From positions 62,001 through 126,000 of the forward strand of contig JACRPS010000011.1 of the NCBI GenBank assembly GCA_016223085.1: a stretch of DNA of 64,000 bases. The letters are read 5' to 3'. How positions within the stretch are numbered: position 1 is the stretch's first letter; each line of letters opens with the position of its first letter. This DNA is from Chloroflexota bacterium (GTDB lineage Bacteria; Chloroflexota; Anaerolineae; Aggregatilineales; Phototrophicaceae). Below the pieces are notes generated by a model that had not been told where the DNA came from, searched no databases, and saw only the letters and a program-made list of their open reading frames with translations. The translations under genes were made by a program, and so were the position numbers. This document shows, one piece after another, positions 10,038 to 18,571 of the stretch.

Positions 10038-10343
10038 ATGAACGAACCACGCAAGCAGGTTGAGGTCCAGCGCGAGCAGTATACGTTTGCCGGCACGGGC
10101 GAGGTTTACAGCTATACCACCTTGCAGCAAGCGCCCGAAGGCTTTGAAGATCAAGCCCCCTACGTGCTGGCGCTGGTCAAGCTGGACGAAGGCCCGATGG
10201 TCACAGCGCAGCTGACCGATCTCGACGGCCCGGTAGCAATTGGCGACCGGGTGGAAATGGTCACGCGCAAGCTAACGACCGAAGGCAGCCGGGGTGTGAT
10301 CGTCTACGGCTACAAATTTCGCCCCATTTTGCCGCGTTCGTGA
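10038..10343 (+). CDS. DUF35 OB-fold protein (C-terminal half)
   Basis: A 101-aa protein matching the OB-fold half of DUF35 proteins: GTGEVYSYTT, GFEDQAPYVLALVKL, and the closing YGYKFRPI motif are characteristic. In archaea the full-length protein bridges thiolase and HMG-CoA synthase and helps form the shared CoA-binding site. This copy starts at ATG 10038 in frame with the preceding ORF and 9 bases after its TAG stop, with AGGA 7 bases upstream. It lacks any zinc ribbon. Its neighbours argue for a role with the HMG-CoA synthase and thiolase-like protein. Confidence 0.75.
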   Translation: MNEPRKQVEVQREQYTFAGTGEVYSYTTLQQAPEGFEDQAPYVLALVKLDEGPMVTAQLTDLDGPVAIGDRVEMVTRKLTTEGSRGVIVYGYKFRPILPRS

Positions 10344-10605
10344 GCCATCGTTCAGGATGGCTCACATCCCTATCTAACGATAATCCGTTCCTGCATAAGC
10401 TGGCTTCGTGGCGAAGACCGGCTTTGTTTGTTTTGCTCCATCCGCATGATTTAAGCGTGTCAAAATTTTTCTTTCTTACCGAGAATTTTTTAATACGGTT
10501 TGCGGTAACTAATTTTGGGCAAAATCTTAAAATAATGTTATAGTTCTACCAGCCTCAACCGGGGCGAGTTTACCAATTTCACTGTTATGCAGGGAGAAGA
10601 TCGGC
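10344..10605. other. Intergenic region before the polyamine operon
   Basis: 262 bases, more AT-rich than the genes. An open frame across 10340-10543 has no ribosome-binding site or family features and is not called. The only recognisable signal is the potD promoter candidate near its 3' end. Confidence 0.5.
10515..10544 (+). promoter_or_regulatory. Candidate potD promoter
   Basis: TTGGGC and TATAGT separated by 18 bases, 62 bases before the potD start. The 11-base string TGTTATAGTTC containing the -10 also occurs at 46638 before the M24 peptidase gene. Confidence 0.35.
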
Positions 10606-11784
10606 ATGAAAAAAGTTATTGTTTTGTTGTTAGTGGTGCTGTCGCTCGGCATCACCGTAACCAGCGCGCAGGATGCGCCTATGCAGTCCATCGGCGCGGG
10701 CGAAGGCCAGGTGGACATTGTGGCCTGGCCGGGATACATCGAACGCGGCGACACCGACCCCGCCTATGATTGGGTCACCAGCTTCGAGGAGGAAACCGGC
10801 TGCAAGGTCAACGTCAAAACCGCCGCGACCTCCGACGAGATGGTGGCGCTGATGAACGAAGGCACGTTCGACCTGGTGACGGCCTCCGGCGATGCCAGCC
10901 TGCGCCTGATCTATGGTGGCCGCGTCCAGCAGATTAACCCCGACCTGATTCCGAGCTGGAGCACCGTAGACGAACGGCTACAAAACGCACCCTGGCACAC
11001 CGTTGATACCGACGGCGATGGCGAACTGGAACATTACGGCGTGCCGTACCAGTGGGGGCCAAACGTGCTGATGTACAACACCGAGGTGTTCCCGGAACCG
11101 CCGACCAGTTGGAGTGTCGTCTTTGAGGAACAAACACTACCGGACGGCCAGTCAAACAAAGGTCGCGTGCAGGCGTATGACGGCCCGATTCACATCGCCG
11201 ACGCCGCTCAATACCTGATGTACCATCAGCCGGAACTGGGCATTACCGACCCCTACGCGCTCGACCGAGACCAGTTTAACGCCGCGCTCGACCTGCTGCG
11301 CCAGCAGCGCGAACTGGTCGCCCGTTACTGGCACGACGCCTTCGTCCAGATTGACGACTTCACCAACGAAGGCATTGTCGCGTCCGGTTCGTGGCCGTTC
11401 CAGGTCAACCTGCTGAAAGCCAACGGCCAGCCGGTGAGCAGTGTCGTGCCGGAAGAAGGCGCGACCGGCTGGGCGGATACGACCATGATGCACATCAACG
11501 CGCCGCACCCGAACTGCGCCTACCTGTGGCTGGAGCATTCGCTGAACCCGAAACTCCAGGGCGACCTGGCGGCGTGGTTTGGCTCGGTGCCGGCGGTGCC
11601 GGCAGCCTGCGAAGGCAATGAACTGCTGGGTGACGAGGGCTGCCAGACCAACGGTTTTGACGACTTCGAGAAGATCCGCTTCTGGAAGACGCCGACCGCT
11701 AACTGCGGCGATGATCGCGGCGAGGTCTGCGTGCCGTATTACGAGTGGGTGACGAGCTACATTGCTGTCATCGGCGGGCGTTAA
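10606..11784 (+). CDS. potD: Polyamine-type ABC transporter, substrate-binding protein
   Basis: A 392-aa solute-binding protein of the PotD family, first gene of a potD-aldehyde dehydrogenase-potABC operon. The N-terminus is a signal peptide (residues 1-21, ending TSAQ) without a lipobox Cys, so how it is held at the cell surface is unclear. The start of the mature chain (VDIVAWPGYIERG) and the TYDLVT-like segment FDLVTASGDAS match the family. Late cysteine-rich segments (PAACEGNELLGDEGC, NCGDDRGEVC) could form disulfides. GGAG precedes the ATG. Ligand is likely spermidine or putrescine, judged from the family and the operon. Confidence 0.85.
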   Translation: MKKVIVLLLVVLSLGITVTSAQDAPMQSIGAGEGQVDIVAWPGYIERGDTDPAYDWVTSFEEETGCKVNVKTAATSDEMVALMNEGTFDLVTASGDASLRLIYGGRVQQINPDLIPSWSTVDERLQNAPWHTVDTDGDGELEHYGVPYQWGPNVLMYNTEVFPEPPTSWSVVFEEQTLPDGQSNKGRVQAYDGPIHIADAAQYLMYHQPELGITDPYALDRDQFNAALDLLRQQRELVARYWHDAFVQIDDFTNEGIVASGSWPFQVNLLKANGQPVSSVVPEEGATGWADTTMMHINAPHPNCAYLWLEHSLNPKLQGDLAAWFGSVPAVPAACEGNELLGDEGCQTNGFDDFEKIRFWKTPTANCGDDRGEVCVPYYEWVTSYIAVIGGR

Positions 11785-11789
11785 TTCCT

Positions 11790-11812
11790 GTAGGGGCACG
11801 GCGTGCCCCTAC
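11790..11812. repeat. Short palindromic repeat, GGGGCAC core
   Basis: 23 bp with arms GTAGGGGCAC/GTGCCCCTAC and a 3-base centre, between potD and the aldehyde dehydrogenase gene. In the RNA it could shield the 3' end of potD and raise its level over the rest of the operon. Confidence 0.75.
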
Positions 11813-11835
11813 CTCCCCTTCTGTGAGGAATTAAG

Positions 11836-13278
11836 ATGGACTACAAACTGTGGATAGATGGTCGGTGGACGGACAGCCAGGGCGGCAGCCGCATGGCGAT
11901 TGAAAACCCGGCCACCGGCGAGAAAATTGCCGACGTGATTGACGCCAGCCGCGCCGACGTAGACACCGCCGTTCAGGCCGCCCACCGCGCCTTTTACGAT
12001 GGCCGCTGGTCGCGTTTAACGCCTGCCGAACGGTCACTGGCAATCTGGCGGCTGGCGGAACTGCTGGAAGAACGCGCGGAGGAATTTGCGCGGCTTGAAT
12101 CAGACAACACCGGCAAGCCGTTCCAGATGGTCAGCCTGGGCGCGGACCTGCCGTTCAGCGTAGACAACCTGCGCTTCTTCGCCGCCGCCGCGCGGGATAC
12201 ACATGGCCACAGCGCAGGCGAATACGCCAGGGGCTTCACCTCGATTTACCGCAAAGAGCCGGTTGGCGTGGTCGGGCAAATCACCCCCTGGAATTACCCG
12301 CTGATGATGGCAATCTGGAAGATCGGCCCGGCGCTGGCGGCAGGCTGCACCATTGTGCTGAAGCCTGCCCCCACCACCCCGCTGACAACCCTGCTGCTGG
12401 CTGAACTGATCGCCGAAGCGGGCATCCCGGATGGCGTGGTGAACATCGTCACCGGCGGCAACGATACCGGGCAGGCATTAGTTGAACATCCCGAGGTACG
12501 GATGGTCAGCCTGACCGGCTCCACCAACACGGGCAAGAAGATCATGAAGACGGCGGCGGACACCCTCAAACGGGTGCATCTCGAACTGGGTGGCAAAGCG
12601 CCGTTTATCGTGTTTGACGACGTAGACATCGAACAGGTGGCGGCCATCGCCACCCTGACCGGCACGTTCAACACCGGCCAGGACTGCACCGCCTCCACCC
12701 GCGTGTACGTCGAAACAAGCCGCTACAACGACGCCACCGAAGCGATTGTCGAAGCGATGCGGAACGTCAAAATCGGCCTGCCCTATGACGACGGCGTGCA
12801 GATGGGGCCGCTGATTTCCCGCGTCCAGCGCGAACGGGTGCAGGGTTTTGTCGAACGAGCCAAAGCATCCGGCGCGCAGGTGCTCACCGGCGGCAGCATC
12901 CCGTCTGACCACGTCGGAGGTTACTACTTCGAGCCAACCGTGATTGTCAACGCCGACCAGCGGTCGGAGATCATCCAGAGCGAAGTATTTGGGCCGGTGC
13001 TGACAATCAATACGTTTGACAGCGAAGCCGAAGCCGTGCGGCTGGGCAACGACGTGCAGTACGGGCTGGCGGCGTCGGTGTGGACGAAGGACATTGGCCG
13101 CGCCATGCGCGTGGCCGCGCAGTTGGAGTTTGGCACGGTGTGGGTCAACGATCACATTCCGCTGGCGTCAGAAACGCCGCACGGCGGCTTTAAGCAGTCG
13201 GGCTTTGGCAAAGACCTGTCCGCCGAAGCAGTGGCAGATTACAAAGTCACCAAACATGTGATGGTGAAGAACGCATGA
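11836..13278 (+). CDS. Aldehyde dehydrogenase, aminobutyraldehyde/betaine aldehyde type
   Basis: A 480-aa NAD(P)-dependent aldehyde dehydrogenase. Catalytic Cys284 (NTGQDCTAST) and general base Glu250 (LELGGKAP) are present, as are the PWNYPL cofactor-loop and GSTNTGK Rossmann motifs. The overall pattern is closest to gamma-aminobutyraldehyde and betaine aldehyde dehydrogenases. Its place between the binding protein and the other parts of a polyamine transporter suggests it oxidises 4-aminobutanal formed from imported putrescine, giving GABA; no amine oxidase or transaminase is next to it. GAGG lies 8 bases before the ATG, and its stop overlaps the potA start by 4 bases. Confidence 0.9.
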   Translation: MDYKLWIDGRWTDSQGGSRMAIENPATGEKIADVIDASRADVDTAVQAAHRAFYDGRWSRLTPAERSLAIWRLAELLEERAEEFARLESDNTGKPFQMVSLGADLPFSVDNLRFFAAAARDTHGHSAGEYARGFTSIYRKEPVGVVGQITPWNYPLMMAIWKIGPALAAGCTIVLKPAPTTPLTTLLLAELIAEAGIPDGVVNIVTGGNDTGQALVEHPEVRMVSLTGSTNTGKKIMKTAADTLKRVHLELGGKAPFIVFDDVDIEQVAAIATLTGTFNTGQDCTASTRVYVETSRYNDATEAIVEAMRNVKIGLPYDDGVQMGPLISRVQRERVQGFVERAKASGAQVLTGGSIPSDHVGGYYFEPTVIVNADQRSEIIQSEVFGPVLTINTFDSEAEAVRLGNDVQYGLAASVWTKDIGRAMRVAAQLEFGTVWVNDHIPLASETPHGGFKQSGFGKDLSAEAVADYKVTKHVMVKNA

Positions 13279-14324
13279 CCACCCCGGTAAAACCTTCCGT
13301 CGCCGTCCGGCTGGCTGACGTATGCCGGTATTTTGGCGAGGTCAAAGCCGTTGACCATGTGACTCTGGATATTTACGACGGCGAGTTTTTCTCCTTGCTC
13401 GGCCCTTCGGGGTCGGGCAAGACCACCTGTCTGCGCCTGATCGCCGGCTTCGAGCAGCCCACCTCGGGCAGCATCCAGCTCTACGGGCAGGAAGTCGCCA
13501 GCGTGCCGCCCTACGAGCGCGACGTAAACACGGTGTTTCAGGACTACGCGCTGTTCCCGCACATGACCGTCGGCCAGAACGTAGCCTACGGGTTAATGGT
13601 CAAAAAAGTACCAAAGGCCGAACGCGAGCGCCGCGTGCGCGAGATGCTGGATATGGTGCGGCTGCCGGGCATGGAAAACCGCAAGCCGTCGCAGCTTTCC
13701 GGCGGGCAGCGGCAGCGGGTGGCACTGGCGCGGGCGCTGGTGAATCAGCCGCGTGTGCTGCTGCTGGACGAGCCGTTGGGCGCGCTCGACCTCAAACTGC
13801 GCCAGCAGATGCAGATTGAACTGAAAGCGATCCAGGAACGTATCGGTATTACCTTCATTTTCGTCACCCACGATCAGGAAGAAGCCCTGACGATGAGCGA
13901 CCGGCTGGCGGTGTTTAATCACGGCAAAATCGAGCAGGTAGGTACACCCGCCGATCTATACGAACGCCCGGCAACGGGCTTCGTCGCGGGTTTCGTCGGC
14001 ACAACCAATCTGGTCAGCGGCGACGTGGCGTACAGACTGACCGGCTCACCGGAAATGTTCTCGATTCGACCGGAAAAAATCCGTCTTTGCCCGCCGGATA
14101 CACCGATCACAGACGACCTGCATGGTGTTGGCGGCACAGTACGGGATGCGATCTACCTGGGCATGCACACCCGCTATCTGGTGGAAACCGATGCCGGCTG
14201 TGATTTGATTGTGGTGCAGCAAAACCTGGAGTCGTCCTCGGCGGACATTCACGCCACACGCGGCAGCCGGGTGAAACTGCTGTGGCAGAAGGCTAGCGCC
14301 CGCCATCTGACGGAGACAAACTAA
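13275..14324 (+). CDS. potA: Polyamine ABC transporter ATP-binding protein
   Basis: A 349-aa ATPase that powers the importer from the cytoplasmic side. Motifs in order: Walker A GPSGSGKTT, Q-loop FQDYALFPH, signature LSGGQRQR, Walker B VLLLDEPLGALD, and switch His in THDQEEA. A C-terminal TOBE-like domain (about residues 240-345, starting near the FVGTTNLVSG segment) is present, as in PotA. ATG overlaps the aldehyde dehydrogenase stop (ATGA), indicating translational coupling. Confidence 0.93.
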   Translation: MTTPVKPSVAVRLADVCRYFGEVKAVDHVTLDIYDGEFFSLLGPSGSGKTTCLRLIAGFEQPTSGSIQLYGQEVASVPPYERDVNTVFQDYALFPHMTVGQNVAYGLMVKKVPKAERERRVREMLDMVRLPGMENRKPSQLSGGQRQRVALARALVNQPRVLLLDEPLGALDLKLRQQMQIELKAIQERIGITFIFVTHDQEEALTMSDRLAVFNHGKIEQVGTPADLYERPATGFVAGFVGTTNLVSGDVAYRLTGSPEMFSIRPEKIRLCPPDTPITDDLHGVGGTVRDAIYLGMHTRYLVETDAGCDLIVVQQNLESSSADIHATRGSRVKLLWQKASARHLTETN

Positions 14325-14325
14325 G

Positions 14326-15271
<946 letters not shown>

Positions 15272-15285
<14 letters not shown>

Positions 15286-16072
15286 TCCGACCGGACACGC
15301 TTCACTGGGGCTAAAAATCGCCGTCGGGCTGGTGCTGCTGTTCCTGCACTTCCCGCTGCTCATCATCCTCCTGTATGCTTTCACGACGGAAGAAGCCTCG
15401 TTCCAGTTCCCACCGCCGGGTTTGACCACACAATGGATTGGCGAACTCGTCAACCGGACTGATTTCTGGAACGCGCTCAGCCTGTCGCTGTCGGTCGCGG
15501 CGGTGGCAACGCTGCTGGCAATCGTGTTGGGCACGCTGCTGGCCGCTGCCATCTACCGGGGCAAATTCTTCGGACGGGAGGCGTTGACGCTGCTGGTCGT
15601 CCTGCCGATTGCGCTGCCCGGCATCGTCACCGGCATTTCGCTGCGTTCCGCTATCAGTCTGGTGGATTTGGACTTTACATTCTGGACGATTGTGATCGGC
15701 CATACCACCTTTTGTATTGTCACGGTGTACAACAATGTGATCGCCCGGCTGCGACGCACGGCGCACTCGCAAATCGAAGCCTCGATGGATTTGGGCGCTT
15801 CGACCTTCCAGACGTTCCGCTACGTGGTGCTGCCGAATATCGCCACCGCGCTGCTGGCGGGCGGGATGCTGGCCTTCGCGCTGTCGTTTGACGAGGTGAT
15901 CGTGACGACCTTCACGGCAGGCCAGCAGCAAACGCTGCCGATCTGGATTCTCAGCCAGCTCACGCGCCCGCGCGACCGGCCCGTGACCAACGTCGCCGCG
16001 CTGTTTGTCATCCTTGCCACGTTTATCCCGATTTTGATCGCCTACCGCTTCACGCGGGAAACGAGCGAGTAA
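15272..16072 (+). CDS. potC: Polyamine ABC transporter permease 2
   Basis: A 266-aa permease with about six helices and the EAA motif [21 protein letters not shown]. It starts with TTG inside the end of potB, supported by AGGAGG (15256-15261) ten bases upstream and by the family-like N-terminus; no ATG fits. Together with PotB it forms the membrane channel. A palindromic repeat closes the operon. Confidence 0.9.
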
Positions 16073-16076
16073 TTTT

Positions 16077-16104
16077 GTAGGGACACGGCATGCCGTGTCC
16101 CTAC
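16077..16104. repeat. Palindromic repeat, GGGACACGGC core
   Basis: A perfect 28-bp palindrome with arms GTAGGG/CCCTAC and centre CGGCATGCCG. It sits between the convergent potC and pyrophosphatase genes, a good place for a two-way terminator, though without T-runs. Confidence 0.85.
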
Positions 16105-16123
16105 GACCTGCGTACAACGAAAC

Positions 16124-18238
16124 CTAGACCAGCGGTGACCCCGCCAGCAGCGGCGCGATCACCAGCGCCACTATCGCCAGCAGCTTGAGCAGGATGTTCA
16201 GCGACGGCCCGGCGGTATCCTTAAACGGATCGCCCACCGTATCACCGACCACTGCTGCCTTGTGCGCGTCTGACCCCTTGCCGCCGTGATTGCCCGCCTC
16301 GATGTGTTTCTTGGCGTTGTCCCACGCGCCGCCGGCGTTTGCCATCATCACCGCCAGCATGAAGGCCGATACCAGCGCGCCGATTAACATGCCGATCAAC
16401 GTCGTCGTGCCCACAAACTGGCCGATGATGTTGCCGCGCCCCACAATCACCAGCAGCGCCAGCAGCACCGGCGTTAACACCGCAATCACGCCTGGCAAAA
16501 TCATCTGCCGGATGGCACTGTCCGTGCTGATACCAACGCAGCGTTCGTAGTCGGGTTCTGCCGTACCGTCCATGATGCCCCTGATCTCGCGGAACTGGCG
16601 GCGCACCTCCTGGACGATCTCCTGCGCCGTGCGGCCAACCGCCAGCATCGCCAGGGCGCTGAACAGGTACGGTAGCACCGCACCCAGGAACAGGCCGGTG
16701 ATAAAGCGCGCATCCAGCACATCAATCATGAGGATGCTCAGGCCGTTCCCGGTAGCGCCTTGCAGCGCCGTGATAAAGGCCGCGTTGAGTGCCAGCGCCG
16801 TCATGGCCGCGCTGCCGATGGCAAAGCCCTTGCCGGTCGCTGCCGTCGTGTTGCCCAGGCTATCCATCGCGTCGGTGCGCTGGCGCACGCTTTTGTCCAG
16901 ATGCGCCATCTCCGCGATACCGCCGGCATTGTCCGCGACCGGGCCGTAAGCGTCGGTCGCCAGCGTGATGCCCAGCGTTGCCAGCATCCCAACGGCGGCA
17001 ACCGCCACACCGTACAGGCCGCTGGCAGCCGTCGCCACCAGCGTCACCGCGACCACCACCAGCACCGGCGCGACCGTGCTGAACATGCCCAGCGCCATGC
17101 CGCGAATGACAACGATGCCCGCCCCACCCTGCGCGCTGATCGAGAGCGCCTGTGTCGGGCGGTAGCTATCCGCCGTGAAATACTCGGTGCAGTAGCCGAT
17201 CAATACACCGCCCACCAAACCGCTGAGCGTGGCAGCGATTACGCCCCAGCCGAGGTCGAACATCAGCCCCAGCACGACAATCGCGGCAGCGACCAGGCCG
17301 CTAGCAGCGTATACGCCGCGCCGCAGTGCGCCGAGCAGCCTCTCCTGGGTCGCATCTTCTTTCGCGCTGACGAGAAAGGTGGACAACATACCGATGATCA
17401 GGCCGACTGCCGCGATCAGCATCGGGAAGACCTGCCCCGCCAGCGTTTTGTCCGGCGTGAGGCCAGAACCGAGCGCCGCCAGCGTGATGGCCGCGATAAT
17501 CGAACTGGCGTAGCTCTCAAACAGGTCAGACCCCATCCCGGCCACATCGCCAACGTTGTCGCCCACGTTGTCGGCAATCGTTGCCGGGTTGCGCGGGTCA
17601 TCTTCAGGGATTCCTGCTTCGGTCTTACCGACCAAATCCGCGCCGACGTCCGCTGCTTTGGTATAGATGCCGCCGCCGACACGGGCAAAGATCGCTATCG
17701 AAGTGCCACCGAAGCCAAACCCCGCCAGCGCGCTCACCGCTTCCAGCGGCGGTAGCAGCCGCGTGAACAGGATAAACAGGATGCTGATGCCCAGCAGCGC
17801 CAGCGAAACCACAATCGTGCCCATCACCGTGCCGCTGGCGAAAGCCACGCGCAGCCCGCCGTTCAGGCTTCTGGCTGCTGCCGCCGTCGTGCGGACGTTG
17901 GCGCGGACGGCAGTATACATGCCGATATACCCGGCCAGACCGGACGCGAACGCCCCCGTCACAAACGCTACCGCCGTCCAGAGGCTCATGCGTGAATTGG
18001 GAACAAAGCTCAGCAGCACCAGCACGGCGGTGACGACGATGACCAGGATAAACACGGCGCGGTATTCCCGGCGCATAAAGGCCTGAGCGCCGCGCTGGAT
18101 AGCCGACGCAATCTGCCGCATCCGGTCGTTCCCGGCATCCTGTGCCAGTATCCAACGAAGCTGATAACCGGCAAACGCCAGCCCCAGCAGGCTGGCGATC
18201 AAGGCGATGATATTAGCATTATCCAGCAAAAACCCCAT
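16124..18238 (-). CDS. hppA: Membrane-bound ion-pumping pyrophosphatase, K+-dependent type
   Basis: A 704-aa integral membrane enzyme that splits PPi in the cytoplasm and pumps H+ or Na+ outward. PPi-binding motifs [28 protein letters not shown] and late [14 protein letters not shown] are intact. [10 protein letters not shown] has Ala at the position that is Lys in K+-independent enzymes, so this one should need K+. Gate Glu lies in LFESYASS. It has the normal 16-helix length. GAGGAG precedes the ATG. It is divergent from a second pyrophosphatase gene, with 333 bases between. The pumped ion cannot be settled by eye. Confidence 0.95.
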   Translation of the reverse strand: MGFLLDNANIIALIASLLGLAFAGYQLRWILAQDAGNDRMRQIASAIQRGAQAFMRREYRAVFILVIVVTAVLVLLSFVPNSRMSLWTAVAFVTGAFASGLAGYIGMYTAVRANVRTTAAAARSLNGGLRVAFASGTVMGTIVVSLALLGISILFILFTRLLPPLEAVSALAGFGFGGTSIAIFARVGGGIYTKAADVGADLVGKTEAGIPEDDPRNPATIADNVGDNVGDVAGMGSDLFESYASSIIAAITLAALGSGLTPDKTLAGQVFPMLIAAVGLIIGMLSTFLVSAKEDATQERLLGALRRGVYAASGLVAAAIVVLGLMFDLGWGVIAATLSGLVGGVLIGYCTEYFTADSYRPTQALSISAQGGAGIVVIRGMALGMFSTVAPVLVVVAVTLVATAASGLYGVAVAAVGMLATLGITLATDAYGPVADNAGGIAEMAHLDKSVRQRTDAMDSLGNTTAATGKGFAIGSAAMTALALNAAFITALQGATGNGLSILMIDVLDARFITGLFLGAVLPYLFSALAMLAVGRTAQEIVQEVRRQFREIRGIMDGTAEPDYERCVGISTDSAIRQMILPGVIAVLTPVLLALLVIVGRGNIIGQFVGTTTLIGMLIGALVSAFMLAVMMANAGGAWDNAKKHIEAGNHGGKGSDAHKAAVVGDTVGDPFKDTAGPSLNILLKLLAIVALVIAPLLAGSPLV

Positions 18239-18571
18239 TCCCTACTCCTCGTTTTTAACTGTTATCCATTCTGCACAGTTCGCCAAAGTTAGCAGGAATG
18301 GATAACTAAAAGTAGGGGGAATACGCTGATCTTCCCCCTCAAACCTTCGTTGCATTTCACCAAATTTCGCCTTGAGGTAATGCCTTTTGGATGCTTTTTT
18401 TGTGCCATATGTAACCACCCCTGCCAGTAGCATGTCTCCTACAATATTGCGCAGAACGAATTGCACCACTCTCCTGACGCCACAGAGTGTGCACACTCCC
18501 CCACCTTACGCTGACGACACCCGGCTCAGGAGAGTCGCTTTTTGGTATGTCCTAGTAAGGATTAATCATCA
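18239..18571. other. Intergenic region between two divergent pyrophosphatase genes
   Basis: 333 bases, less GC-rich than the genes. It holds an inverted repeat GGGGGAA/TTCCCCC (18315-18338), the structured leader at 18468-18543, and the promoters of both genes. An open frame on the minus strand (18242-18496) stops in the GAGGAG of the next gene, but its composition is unlike a gene and I do not call it. Confidence 0.6.
18468..18543 (+). promoter_or_regulatory. Structured leader / attenuator-like hairpin before second pyrophosphatase
   Basis: A 10-bp inverted repeat (ACTCTCCTGA at 18468, TCAGGAGAGT at 18526) encloses a second, perfect 14-bp palindrome GAGTGTGCACACTC (18485-18498) and is followed by CGCTTTTT. 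The hairpin ends 36 bases before the start codon at 18572. The layout is like a terminator or riboswitch; no known riboswitch class fits fully. Confidence 0.4.

Noticed and set aside
10340-10543. 67-codon frame after the DUF35 gene
   Set aside because: No ribosome-binding site, no recognisable domain, and it spans the AT-rich promoter region of potD.
18242-18496. 84-codon minus-strand frame upstream of the first pyrophosphatase, ending in its ribosome-binding site
   Set aside because: Placement is suggestive, but codon composition is unlike the neighbours, no family is recognisable, and it overlaps the inverted repeats and leader of the divergent gene.
18426-18571. Fluoride (crcB) riboswitch before the second pyrophosphatase
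   Set aside because: Only a short GCTGACGACACC stretch resembles the 3' part of the motif; the 5' half and pseudoknot partners are not found.
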